From Heliocidaris tuberculata (lineage: Eukaryota; Echinodermata; Echinoidea; Camarodonta; Echinometridae), in the NCBI GenBank assembly GCA_025618425.1, contig CM046847.1, forward strand, positions 13,114,468 through 13,178,467: 64,000 nucleotides of DNA. Reading direction: 5' to 3'. Numbering within the stretch: the first letter of the stretch is position 1; every line of letters begins with the position of its first letter. This document shows, one piece after another, positions 12,801 through 22,473 of the stretch. Below the pieces are notes generated by a model. The model ran no database searches and was not told the origin of the DNA. It saw only the letters and a program-made list of their open reading frames with translations. The translations under genes were made by a program, and so were the position numbers.

Positions 12801-14744
12801 TAGTTTTTCCTTTTGTCCCCCTTCTCTTTATAGCATCTGGAACTGTAGTGCCTTGTATGACAACCATTGTAACTATGTATGGTGAGTAGTGGGATGATAT
12901 TTTAAAACAATATCTCATGGTTTGTGTAAAAGTGCCCGGATGACCATGCAATATTATACATATAGTGCATGTTCTGGAGTTGAATATACCATAATATGTG
13001 CATCTGTAGCTTTAGAATTTTCTCAAGTGCATTATATGTCACCTAGGCCGTAGGCCGAGGTGAGATATAATGCACAAGAGAAATTCTATATCTATGGATG
13101 CACATTTTACGGTATATTTGATGACAATGAGCATGTACTATGAGTTATATTAGATGGGAAACTGCTTGTGGGAGCTCACCAAACTATTTACATTCCAACC
13201 TCCACTACAACTCATAAAGTGCAAATTCATAAATTCATTGTGACGTCACACAGCCAGTCCAAAATAATGCGCAATAAATGTGTCGCATTACATGCGCGCT
13301 GATGTAATTTACTTGTGTGCAGCTTTAGCCTTATGGGATTTTGTACACAAATAAGCGTGCAAAAATTGTTGTTATATACCACGGTCGTGGCCATATAACA
13401 AATTACACAGTTGCAAGAAGAGTGAATCTGACCAATCAGAAACAACCTTTCAAGGAAGCTATCTAATACATTTCCATATCTCATAGTTTGGGGTGCGCAT
13501 GCGCAGAAAAAAGTGAATATGCGTTTATATACACAAAGGTTAAGACAATGGATGTAGTGGTGTACGGCCCTTGCAAGATGCTTGGGTAAGGACAGAATAA
13601 TGTTTTTCTACCTGTGTTTTATGTTGAAATCATGAGGACATGAGGACATGCAATGGTGAAAATTGAGGAACTAGGTTTCATATAATTAAAAATGATATTG
13701 AATGGCTTTACTTTTGTGGGACACAAGGGTATATTGCACTTGCTTTGAAAATATTTCACTCCTTGTTCCGACTCATGAAGTATGCTCATAGCTCGTGGGA
13801 TATACCCTTGTATCCCACTCAAGGCCATTCAATATTATTTGGTTTTTAACCTTATCACTTTTCAGTACAAGTACAAGCATAGATTAAAAAATCCAGTAAG
13901 TAATGTCAGTAACAAGTAACTAACAGGAGCATGAACATTTGTTTTGATGTAGGTCCTGAGGACCAGAAAGGTACCATCATGGGCATCTTCCGGTCACTGG
14001 GGGCGCTTTCCCGGGCCTTTGGACCAGCAGCAGCTTCTGCAGGTTTGTGTCTGTTCTATGGAGCCTCTTTTGTACTCAGCATTTGTCCGAGGACTGCAGT
14101 CTTTGAAAAGAAAGGGTCTCTTTTTACTATAACAGTTCCAAAATCCAATATTACTGTTGGTTGTTGTTTTTTTTTTAGTATCAAATCTGTGATTTGGAAT
14201 AAAGTTACATATTCTCTTGAATTCCTGTATACAGTTTTTTTAAGTTGCAAATCTGCATTTTCCGTTTTCATGTTAGGTAAGGGGGGAAAATCTTCCAGTT
14301 CTCATTTTCCACACAATAGAGGGTAATTTTGAAATCCTAGAATAGTAAAGTACCTTCTACATAAAGAGTAAACCATTTGTGGTTCATTCACCCAATTATT
14401 AATCAGGATGTTTATTTGAAATATAATGAAATATTTAGAATATAATAAAAGCAGTTTCTGGAAAAAAAAGAATGATAATACTAGGACTCAAGATTACATT
14501 TGAAACCTTCATAGATCTATTATGATTTTCATCTTTAAAAAGAAAGATGCAGTACATGTACAATAAAATTTGACCATCTCTTCCATATTGTGGCTATGCA
14601 TCAGTTGTAATCATCTTTATGTTCTGTTCTGTCTTTGCAGTGTATTGGGGAGCTGGAGCTGGTGTCTGCTACATCTGGGGAGCTGTCCTCATGGTTTTTC
14701 CCTTGTACATACTGACAAGAGTCGTCCCTGCAAAGACCCAATGA
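725..14744 (+). CDS. MFSD10: MFSD10-like major facilitator transporter (5' partial, 12 exons in window)
   Basis: Exons: 725-821, 2665-2768, 5091-5249, 6984-7175, 8029-8125, 9646-9757, 10781-10836, 11097-11149, 12277-12367, 12834-12881, 13953-14042, 14641-14744. They join in frame into 400 residues plus TGA. All introns are GT-AG. The protein is a multi-pass MFS carrier. MFS motif A is visible at residues 51-60 (GAASDVYGRR), and there are MFSD10-like blocks such as RIVGGISKGNVSLST, YFIYLFLFSGLE, LQQGKMF-like MQQGKMF, and GTIMGIFRSLGALSRA. Human MFSD10 (TETRAN) is a membrane transporter implicated in organic anion efflux; that function is known for the family and inferred here. The known protein begins with about 50 more residues including TM1, so the first exon and start codon lie left of the window. 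The 3' end converges on the phosphatase gene. Confidence 0.93.
1015..1140 (+). repeat. tRNA-derived SINE fragment
   Basis: A degraded tRNA-like head (TCGTAGTCAAGTGGTTAAA, then GGTTTGGTCCCCAGTACGGC as a B-box relic) is followed by the 'ttgagcaagggca...ttgctctttt' body that matches the other SINE copies in this window. Confidence 0.6.
1750..2573. mobile_element. Complex inverted-repeat (foldback) element in a transporter intron
   Basis: Bases 1976-2102 are the inverted copy of about 2446-2572 (outer end CAATAGACYKGTTC; inner TGCATACATTACTTGTTGC). A second pair, about 1765-1850 and 2205-2280, is also inverted. A smaller palindrome at 1859-1963 has ends AACATCCCTTCACTG and CAGTGAAGGGATGTT. The whole block folds on itself and has no coding capacity. 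Confidence 0.7.
2665..2768 (+). CDS. MFSD10: MFSD10-like exon, TM2 and motif A
   Basis: Acceptor TTTGGCAG, donor ATG|GTGAGT. Encodes the rest of TM2 and the MFS motif A loop GAASDVYGRR, then the start of TM3. Confidence 0.92.
4376..4775 (+). repeat. Two-copy tandem duplication of about 200 bp
   Basis: About 4376-4585 and 4586-4775 share long stretches, including 'acccttcatttttcacatgt', 'gaaaggtgtaccaagtcc' and 'gtagcattgtgtcaact', in the same order and orientation. It lies in the intron before the exon at 5091. Confidence 0.85.
5091..5249 (+). CDS. MFSD10: MFSD10-like exon, TM3-TM4
   Basis: Acceptor CACTTACAG, donor ATG|GTAAGA. Exactly 53 codons, from VGISLSY to TRGKGM, including the conserved ARIVGGISKGNVSLST block. 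Confidence 0.94.
6984..7175 (+). CDS. MFSD10: MFSD10-like exon, TM5-TM6
   Basis: Acceptor TGACGCAG, donor AGG|GTAGAT. 64 codons with the GFIVGPMIGA helix and the FAFLKETL end of TM6. Confidence 0.94.
8029..8125 (+). CDS. MFSD10: MFSD10-like exon, central cytoplasmic loop
   Basis: Acceptor CGTTTTTAG, donor G|GTGAGT. Encodes the loop between the two six-helix halves, including NPFSLFRFSAVKN, which resembles the LLSPLALLRFSAV region of vertebrate MFSD10. Confidence 0.88.
8425..9019. mobile_element. hAT-like non-autonomous element with CpG-rich interior
   Basis: Ends are TAGTGCTGGCATTGACA and, inverted, TAGTGCTGGTATCGGCA. The 8-bp target duplication CAATTACC is at 8417-8424 and 9020-9027. The 8-bp duplication and TAG...CTA ends fit the hAT superfamily. 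The interior is rich in CG dinucleotides (for example gtgcgcgcgcgaaacgatcg), unlike the surrounding intron. No transposase reading frame was seen. Confidence 0.85.
9130..9265. mobile_element. Harbinger-like palindromic MITE, copy 1
   Basis: A 136-bp palindromic element with terminal GGGAGCGTTTCATCAAG inverted repeats, flanked by CAG on both sides (9127-9129 and 9266-9268). The 3-bp CWG duplication fits PIF/Harbinger. A near-identical copy of the same length is at 57737-57872. Confidence 0.85.
9281..9375 (+). repeat. SINE fragment
   Basis: Contains the B-box-like 'cgggttccagccacggca' followed by 'gtcctttggcaagac' and 'gaatgggtacctg', the same order as the full SINE at 16057. Confidence 0.6.
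9646..9757 (+). CDS. MFSD10: MFSD10-like exon, TM7
   Basis: Acceptor CTCTATAG, donor AG|GTACAT. Encodes LGLSYFIYLFLFSGLEFTLT, a hallmark stretch of the family, and ends in phase 2. Confidence 0.93.
10567..10800 (+). repeat. Tandemly triplicated intron-exon boundary
   Basis: The unit 'tgttattag..tgtt.actgttttctctgtgttt.tattcacag|tatgcaacaggg' occurs three times, with AG acceptors at 10611, 10699 and 10780. Spacer units are about 88 and 81 bp. The last copy is the real exon start. Reading from either earlier acceptor in the correct frame reaches a stop (TAA at 10751-10753 from the first, TAG shortly after the second). Confidence 0.92.
10781..10836 (+). CDS. MFSD10: MFSD10-like short exon with two upstream decoy acceptors
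   Basis: Acceptor CTATTCACAG, donor G|GTAAGA. Encodes MQQGKMFVFMGLIMAAMQ. The intron end and the first bases of this exon are copied twice upstream (acceptors after 10611 and 10699). Only this third copy has a full exon and a donor, and only it fits the family sequence. Confidence 0.9.
11097..11149 (+). CDS. MFSD10: MFSD10-like short exon
   Basis: Acceptor TTTCTAG, donor ATT|GTGAGT. Encodes GCVRRIKPGQEKRVALI, a basic loop followed by the start of a helix; it matches the ARRIHPG-type loop of vertebrate MFSD10. Confidence 0.88.
11934..12231. mobile_element. Probable TA-flanked MITE with 'cgcgaaaa' motifs
   Basis: The left end CACTGTATATGCC and right end GTGTATACAGTA are roughly inverted, and the interior carries TTTGCGAATTCCGCGAATCG and GGCGAAAATTTG motifs, resembling the element at 31724-31926. 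No target duplication could be read. Confidence 0.45.
12277..12367 (+). CDS. MFSD10: MFSD10-like exon, TM9-TM10 region
   Basis: Acceptor CATGGCAG, donor G|GTATGT. 30 codons, strongly hydrophobic (MLILIPAFVSIAFASGSFLY). Confidence 0.9.
12834..12881 (+). CDS. MFSD10: MFSD10-like short exon
   Basis: Acceptor TCTTTATAG, donor G|GTGAGT. Encodes SGTVVPCMTTIVTMY, equivalent to the VVVPCLSSVV helix of the family. Confidence 0.88.
12983..13124. repeat. Long imperfect hairpin in an intron
   Basis: Arms of about 60 bp (left 'aatataccataatatgtgca', right 'gcacattttacggtatatt') fold around the centre 'cctaggccgtaggccgagg'. Likely a MITE. Confidence 0.7.
13692..13839. repeat. Palindromic MITE-like element
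   Basis: Ends 'atattgaatggctttac' and 'ggccattcaatattat' are inverted, with inner matching 'gggacacaagggtatat' and 'atacccttgtatccc'. A related end ('tatacgttgtatcccgctca') recurs at 16424-16450. Confidence 0.65.
13953..14042 (+). CDS. MFSD10: MFSD10-like exon, conserved GTxMGxxRSLGALxRA block
   Basis: Acceptor TTTGATGTAG, donor G|GTTTGT (a weaker donor). Encodes GPEDQKGTIMGIFRSLGALS and following residues, the best conserved C-terminal motif of MFSD10. Confidence 0.93.
14641..14744 (+). CDS. MFSD10: MFSD10-like terminal exon
   Basis: Acceptor GTCTTTGCAG, stop TGA at 14742-14744. Encodes the last helix and a short tail ending RVVPAKTQ. Confidence 0.92.
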
Positions 14745-16056
14745 TCTCCCCTAAACGTGCCTTGCCCATGTACCCCATTTCCAGAGTCAAACACCGCTGT
14801 CCAATCACTTCTAAGAACGAGTGATCTTTCCTTGATGAGTCACACTCATCTACGCTGCTTCCAGAGTAACCCCCTTTTGATATCCTCCAGACTGGTGACC
14901 GTTGAAACACCTGTTCAGAATACGCCCAGAGTCATACCATTTTGTAATCTTTCCTAAACAGTGATATTCTAGAAATATTTTTGAAGTGTTGTATCTGATT
15001 TACATCATTTAATCTTGATTTTTCAGTGTCCTTCTATTTTCTTGATCAAGCAGTATGGGATAATGACTTCTCACATATTTTCTATGAAACCATTTGGCCT
15101 GAATTCATAATGGAAGATTATTTAAAACCAAGGTTTAAACCTCCCTAAGTGTAGTGTGCATGTGTCCTCATATCCAATGGCCAGGCAATACCACACTTAC
15201 TTTAGAAGTGGTTTAAATTAAACTGCCTTTGGGCCTTTGCCTTTTCAACAACTCAAAGCTGTTCTTGAAATTGCACAAAGTAGTATTGTTTATATTTATT
15301 GAGGACAAACAAGTTTAATTTTATCTGTAAAATCATGCTTGTGCAATGGAAAGAGCACATTTTACACTGAAGTTTATTTTTCATCTTTTACAAGTACTAA
15401 TTCTCAGTACGCTGTGTGTGAAACACTGCTTCTGTCATGTATATTTTGAAAGATTTTGTTGAGTACTCTTTTGACGTGCAAATATTGCTAATATTTTCTC
15501 TACCTTTTCAATTTTGAGTATGTGATAAAAATGTCTTCCACTAGTAAGGTTAACAGTTCTGATTTTTGTGTATTATTTATCTGTTTTGTATATTTAGTAA
15601 GTAGATCAATCATGGACATACTCTTTGATTCTTTCGTTTAGAATTGCATGATGAATATAATATATTATTATCCGTATCAGACATATGAGTTGTGGTTTTA
15701 CAAAGTTGTATTCCCCTCGTCTTTGGTGCAAACCAAGCAAAGAGGGTAATATTCCTTTATTAGGCTATTCATAAAAGCCTATGGACTTTACGCGTTATAA
15801 AACCGGGGAATATTCCCTGGTCTAACATCAGGGAACTGAAGATTAGCTAGTCATTCCCAGCTGAATTAGTACAGCTGGGCAGAGCACAAGCAAATGATAT
15901 ACACGCACATTATTATGCAACGCATTTGTTGCATTTATTGCGCATTATTTTGGACTGGATATGTGAGGTCACAAAGGCTATCAGTAAGAAGACGTAAGTT
16001 ATAAGTAGACTTGCTCTAGCCCTATGGCTCCTACTTTCAGGAGATACGACATAAAT
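14745..16056 (+). other. Downstream flank of the transporter gene
   Basis: Probably contains the 3' UTR. I see no convincing polyadenylation signal close to the stop. From about 15710 to 16056 the sequence is GC-richer and resembles repeat DNA related to 13260-13850. No gene was found. Confidence 0.4.
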
Positions 16057-16357
16057 GGAGATGTCGTGGTATAGTGGTTCATTCACTTGACTCTCAATCC
16101 AAGGGTTGAGGGTTCGAATCTCAGCCCGGCACTAGCGTCCTTTGGCAAGACATTAATCCATGTTTGCCACTCTCCACCTAGGTGTTAAATGGGTACCTGG
16201 CAGGATTCATTCCTTGAAATGCACTGTGCAATGATTACGGCAACCGGAGCTAAAGCCAGGGTAATAATATCCAAACCATTTGGAAGCGCATAGGGACGTT
16301 ATATCATAATGTGATATGCGCTATACAAGAACGGTTTATTATTATAATTACTATTAT
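16057..16357 (+). mobile_element. Full-length tRNA-derived SINE
   Basis: The head has pol III box A (TGGTATAGTGGTTCA) and box B (GGTTCGAATCTC). The body has 'cctttggcaagacattaatc', 'tgccactctccacctaggtg' and 'aatgggtacctgg'. The tail GCGCATAGGGAC ... GCGCTATACAAGAACGG ends in a TTATTATTAT run. The tail matches the 3' end of the LINE at 61547-62020. The head is not a functional tRNA gene, because a SINE body follows. Confidence 0.85.
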
Positions 16358-17796
16358 GTATCGCCCTCACTAGATCCATATTACCCTTGTCTTTGTCTCA
16401 GGTATGGATCTAGTTCAGGGAATATACGTTGTATCCCGCTCAAGGTCAGTCAATATTACATGTATACATGTATAAATGTCACTATTATTTCTTTGTTATG
16501 GGTAGGTGATAAGTTTGTTTTGAATTGAAAAAAAAATCATAAAATAGATTAGTACTAATCCTGTTTTGGTGTAAGCATCATCGTTTTCAAATTTAAGGTA
16601 CTATTGTATGATACAATATAGTTACTTTTTCTTTAGATAGCTGCATGACAAGTGCAGAGTTAGAGCTGTAGCTTGGGTAATACTGACTTTGAGAATTCCA
16701 GAAGATGTGTGTTCTAAAGATTTAATCTGTTGGAAAAATGTTTCATGGATATTACCGGACAGAATTAGGAGGATATGACATAACAGTAACATGTTGAACA
16801 TGTAGAGTGGTAATGTAAGAGATGGCCAAAGATGTACATGTGTGTTTGAAATCAAGTCATTTTTGTTTGTGTATTTGTATAATTCTGACCTAAGGTACCT
16901 ATTACCCTAAATTAGCTACCATACACTTCATAGAATCGAAAGAAATACGTCTACAGCACTGTCGACTTTATTATCGGAACATTTTAAGTTGCATGCAATG
17001 TTACTTTGATGGATTATGATAATAGTAGCACGTTTATGCTTATCTGACATTTTAAAGTACAGTCATGTCATAAAATTTAGGCTTTGTGTTCAGCATATTG
17101 ATTTTTGAGAGGATCCTTTCTATCATATAGGCTGAAGAGTGAAAAAAAAAATTATTGACTTTAAATCTCCAAAGACTGAGAGATATAAATATGCAATGTA
17201 CATGTATTACTTGGACACGGAAAATGTACATACCGATTGCAAATGTTGATGGAAAGCACAAACATTAAAAAATGATACATACATATGTATAGGGATTAAA
17301 ACCAACTGCTGTTTTAATACTTTCGATATGTTAGAGTTCAGGTAATAGATAACAAATGAAGAGCCTGTCACAGTAATCCTTGTTAATGCAGCTTGCATGT
17401 AAGGGAACGATTCTTTCCATATAGGAGTGTAGTCATAGTCACAGGCAAAACTTAACCGTGAAACTTTCACCTAGCCAGAACTAAACTGGTCTTACTCCAT
17501 TCTGATTTTAGAATTTTGTCTACCTCATAGGTTCTCCAGCAAACTCGAGAGGAACTCCATGTTTACTGCAATTCAAATCAGCAGGAATGCATATTTGTGA
17601 AAACGCATGCTTCCCTTTGCAAAGTTTTCTACCCTGTTCCTGATTCAAGTGCACCACATATTATGGCTTGTTCTTGTAATTTGAGAAATAAATGGAGAAT
17701 TGCACATTTTACATGTAGTAGATTGAATATTCATATTCACATGGGCCAATTAAAACAAAAAGATTGTGCAAAATACAAGAATGAATAGAAATATGT

Positions 17797-18495
17797 TTAA
17801 CCCATTCAAGACAATAGACCACATTTTGTGGTTTGGCTCAATAACTTTTTATCCAGAGTCCTGAAAATATATCAGATGCATGAGTAGAAAGAGCAAAATT
17901 TTCTGCACACACTGTGTCCATTTTTGTTGCATGACCATATTGCGTTTGATGCTAGGAATTCAAAAAAAGAGAATAAGCTTTAAAGTCCTTACGTTGGCAA
18001 CACATTGAGGGGTTCAAAATCATTGATGTTTTAAAATGAAAATGGCAATTTTTTTTCAACTCTTCGACAAAATTCTCAACCATGCACATGTATATTGTTT
18101 TCAAAGACATTGCACCTTATTACCATCATTTGCAAATGTTTAAGACCACTATTCCAAAATGCAAATAACTCAAAGAAAGAAAGAAAAAAAATTAAACTTA
18201 TTTTTCAGACATACAATTAATTTCATGGCATAACCTATGTATCATACTTGAACTATGGGCTTATACCATTACTCTTGTGCTACTGATCACTGTAGTAAAC
18301 ATGTTGTGTAATCATTCAATGAGACAAAAGAAAGTATTCCAAATTATTGAAATACCCACAAATCCCGAGGTGGTCTTGAACTTTTGCAAATGATGGTAGA
18401 ACCATGCAGCACTAAAAGAAAAATATTGTTGCCAATTTTAAGAACAAAATGTGATCAATTTAGCTCTTGAATAATTCCTATCCTGAAAGGGTTAA
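17797..18495. mobile_element. TTAA-flanked element, long copy
   Basis: Bounded by TTAA at both ends (17797-17800, 18492-18495) with ends CCCATTCAAGACA and TCCTGAAAGGG. A shorter relative at 26718-27131 shares most of the sequence. TTAA duplication and CCCTTTC ends are typical of piggyBac or Kolobok non-autonomous elements. No transposase. Confidence 0.75.
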
Positions 18496-20470
18496 CAATC
18501 ATGTAGAAGTATTCTTCTGAACATGTTTTGTGAAACATAGGACTGTGTTAAAGTGGTGTGTAGTCTGATGTAGCTAAACTAATGTGACATGGCTCTGTCA
18601 TATGTATATTTTGGCTGAATTATAATTTAGTTGCCACAAGTAAGTACAGGTTAATGTTTGTACATGTTGTACTGATGTCACTTTCGCAATATGTTTGTAT
18701 GCAATCCAGCCTTCATGACCAATTGATGTTCACTTAATGTGAATCGTTATTTCCTGATGCACTTCAAAATCTATTTTACACAACAAATGAAGCTACGATT
18801 TGATTAGAACTTCAGCCAAACTGTAAAAGCATGAAAAAAAATATTGCATGTTTATTGTAAAAAATATTTTTTGAAATAAGATATGCATACATGTATTTAA
18901 TAGCAGTACAATATTTTTATATCGGTCTCTTCAATATTATAAATCAGAAGTGAATAATAATGAAATTGATTTCTTTCAAAATTTATTTCATCACTTACAT
19001 ACATGACTTGTATGTACACTATTTAGTGCATGTCAAAAAAGTGAAATCATTGTTTAAATCTAGCTTCTTAAGTAATGAATATATCAGTAAAAGTGTTCAG
19101 GATGAATATCATGAGTATTGTTTGTAGGTAAATCACCTTAATTAAGTGAAGTATTTGTTTTCATAAATGAGAAACATGATTGATAACAAATACTGAACAA
19201 TCGAATACATTGCAAAATAATAAAAATGACCCAGTTATTTAAAAGAAGTTTCACATATATTGTTTATTTTCTTGTGGTTATCATTTCTTTATTTCAAAGA
19301 AAATTACCTGCAAAATAAAAATTTGCACAAAATAAGTTCTGTAAATGCATGAATAAACATCTCATGCTACCCTGGTATATTAACCAACACACTCATTAGT
19401 ACAAGTTTGCTGATATCCCATTAAGTTGTGTTAATTTTATAACATGATTCAATGGGATGTTGGCATACTTAATAATTTGTGTACCAGTCACCTGAAGAAA
19501 TAATTTGTGTACAGTTAGAAAGTACAAAATTAACCTCAAAGAACTTCATCTGGCATTCTATAGGTCAACCGTTAAAGAGTATGAATGAAATAAAGGATAG
19601 CATGAAAATGCTAACCGAACTCTGAGTTTGGTTCCGCGTGAGCCCTTATCTTGGCGAGCGCGTACAGGTGCGTCGAGTAGTCTACTCATGAGTCGCTTTT
19701 ATGCCTATAGAGCGTCTAATTAACATTGCAGTATCTCTTTATAGAATTAATATTTGAAACCCATATTCTAAATATAGTATAACGATATGGATCCTCTAAC
19801 ATATAGAGCAAAATATCTTTTGGTGATTGGTACCCTTTAAACTTATACATTACATGTATAACGGTTTTGTGAGATGCAATCATGCTGCTTAGATGAAAAA
19901 TGTATTTCAATTGATGGACGCAAGAGTAAGGTCATAAACAACCGGTATTGCACCCATCAAGTCTAACTGTATTACAAACCTCAGAATGCAAGTTTTCTAC
20001 ATCAGCCACTGCTAGGTTGGGTAAGCCACACGGAAGCGATTGGTTGCCAAAAGTATTCTTTGCAGAAAACGTATGCTTAAAATTTGAATACATTAAATGA
20101 TTTAATCTATTTAGCTACTGGTATGATATAGAACTTCAGTATAGAATGCCATGCCCTACACAAAGCAGACAATTTATTTCTTTAAGAAACAGCTAAAGAA
20201 AGAAAGAAAACTTTTTTTTTTCACAATGCAAGTCTCCAAAAGTTGATGTGTAACAAATATTACAGGTGTGTCGGGATGTCCAAAACTTTTGCCAATAGAA
20301 ATTTCACATGAAACATTTTAATACAAGACTCCTTAACAAGTTTTAATTTTTGTACATCAATTAAAATATCAATAAATACTTCAGCAAATTGTCACATTCA
20401 CTATTCCACATTAAAGTTGCCCATTTAACTAATTTGTTTCTCATTCTTCCTAAAAATATGTAGCTTGGCA
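18496..20470. other. AT-rich intergenic stretch
   Basis: Between the convergent transporter and phosphatase genes. No coding evidence. A short GC-richer patch at about 19630-19720 (gcgagcgcgtacaggtgcg) is unexplained. Confidence 0.4.
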
Positions 20471-20484
20471 CTCAAATTATATCA

Positions 20485-20715
20485 AACACTTAGTATCGGG
20501 ACTATGCAGCTCATGGTACTGGGTTCCAATCCCTGCCATGGCACTAATCCTTTGGCAAGACATTAAACTACAATTGTCACTCTCCACCCAGGTGAAGTAA
20601 TTGGGTACCCCAATGACCCCATAGGTAGAAATTCCTTGAATGGTTGAGCACCTTATCATGGTAGCTCTGTGATAGCTGAAGTAATAATATAATTGCAGGT
20701 CCCTCAGGGAGAACA
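20485..20715 (+). repeat. SINE fragment
   Basis: Contains 'actgggttccaatccctgcc' (B-box relic), 'ctttggcaagacattaaac', 'gtcactctccacccaggtg' and 'attgggtaccc', the SINE body order seen at 16057. Confidence 0.65.
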
Positions 20716-21573
20716 GTATTAGTACTGATAAATACTGATACCCTGTGTAAACAACAATTCTGATACATGTACTATGCTGGGGTTAACTTCCAATGTCTGC
20801 CATACATGTAAGTTAGAGCTCCAGGTATGTTGAACTTAACTCGATGTGGTAACAATCCTCAAATTATACTTTGAGATGAATTTGGGATCCCCCAGTGATA
20901 GAAGGTGTTACAGGAGTTACGGTGATTTAAAAAGTGAATCAGTCTATTGAGGCCTGTTTTTTCCAAACCATCAACACAATGTCACTACAGTGGATAGCCC
21001 AAGAAAAGCTCATAACTGACTTGTACCCAAGTACTTTGATATGTTGTTAATCATGAGCTTAAACAGCTCAGAAATTGTAACTGCTATTACAGTGCTATGA
21101 GAAACGAGCAGGGAACTTTAAATATAGCTACGACTTGGGCGTGTTTTGTATAAAAACTGGTGCCTCGACTGTTGACTATTTACTTTTAGTTGTAGAACAT
21201 AAAATGTCTGTATTATGAATATTCAGCATTATCATCATCAACATTACCATCGCCATACAACCAGGTCAACAGTTTGAACAGTATGTTCCTTTAATACCTT
21301 AGGCACAATGTTCCAATATGGATTGATAACTTTAACTGTCATCACCATACCACCAGGTCCACCGCTTGAACAGTATGTTCCTCCAATTCCATAGGCACAA
21401 AGTTCCATTTTGGATGGGTATATTTTCTGTCACATGGAGATGTCGAGTGGTTTCACACATAAATAATCGCTGATTGTTACACGTCTGTTAAATATAAATA
21501 TCAACGCCATTCAACGGCATCAACATCTTCTGTAATACTGTGGGATAAATGGGCGCATGCCGCATTCTAGACA

Positions 21574-21767
21574 TCAGACTGTTTTAACGCTATCCATCTC
21601 TCCACCTATTGCACTGTGCGTGTTGTATTCCTGTAATGACATTGCGTCTCTGAGTGCATAAAGCCTTGCATAAGATTTGTCACAAGTCGCGTGAGTGAGA
21701 GCTGGAAAGTACTGGCGATAGATGGCATAAGCAATGGCAAGACCTAGAAGAGACCCTGCTATAACAT
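21574..21767 (-). CDS. PLPP5: PLPP4/5-like terminal exon
   Basis: Acceptor TCTCACAG, stop TGA at 21576-21574. Encodes the last helix ([20 protein letters not shown]) and a hydrophilic tail. Confidence 0.95.
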
Positions 21768-22441
21768 CTGTGAGAGAAAACATAACAATCATTCAAATCA
21801 ATTAATATAACAAAATCCACCTGTAGTACAATTTTTGAATTGGCAATATGTACATATAAAGTCATGTAAAATTACTATTTCCCTTTGCAAATTGGCAATT
21901 TCTTGCTGCAATGTTGATAAAGTTTCATTTAACCCTAAAAGAGCCAGGGGGGGGGGGGGGGACATTCACCGCGATATGTTCGAGGATAATTTTTTTTGTT
22001 GCGCTGTGAGCTTTCATGACTTTATCACCTACAGTCTTACGCATCTTTTGATACCAAATTTATAAAATTTTGACCAATTTTTTGTCAATTTGCGACAATG
22101 TAAATAATCAAATAGCGATAATTAAAAGACTGTTTGAGATATAGATATGAAACTTTGCAGGGTTATTCTTTATAAGATACTCTATCTGAGTGCCAAGTTG
22201 CAGAAAGTTTCGTCACTCCATGGCTGAGAGAGCACCAAAATAACCCGGCCTTTTCAAGGTTAAGATGCCCAATGTTTTTTTCAGACATAACAGTGAAAGA
22301 AATATGTAGTAATGTTGCCAATTTGAAGAGGAGAAGTTGATTTCTTCAATTCTTTAAAAAGGAAAGAAATCCCTGTTTATTCTCATATAATACATGTATA
22401 CATGTACCTCTGAAAAGCAAACCCCAAACCCCCAAAACCTC

Positions 22442-22473
<32 letters not shown>

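Noticed and set aside
16062..16135. Apparent tRNA gene with A and B boxes
   Set aside because: It is followed directly by a SINE body and a LINE-like tail, and several degraded copies with the same body occur in the window, so it is a SINE head.
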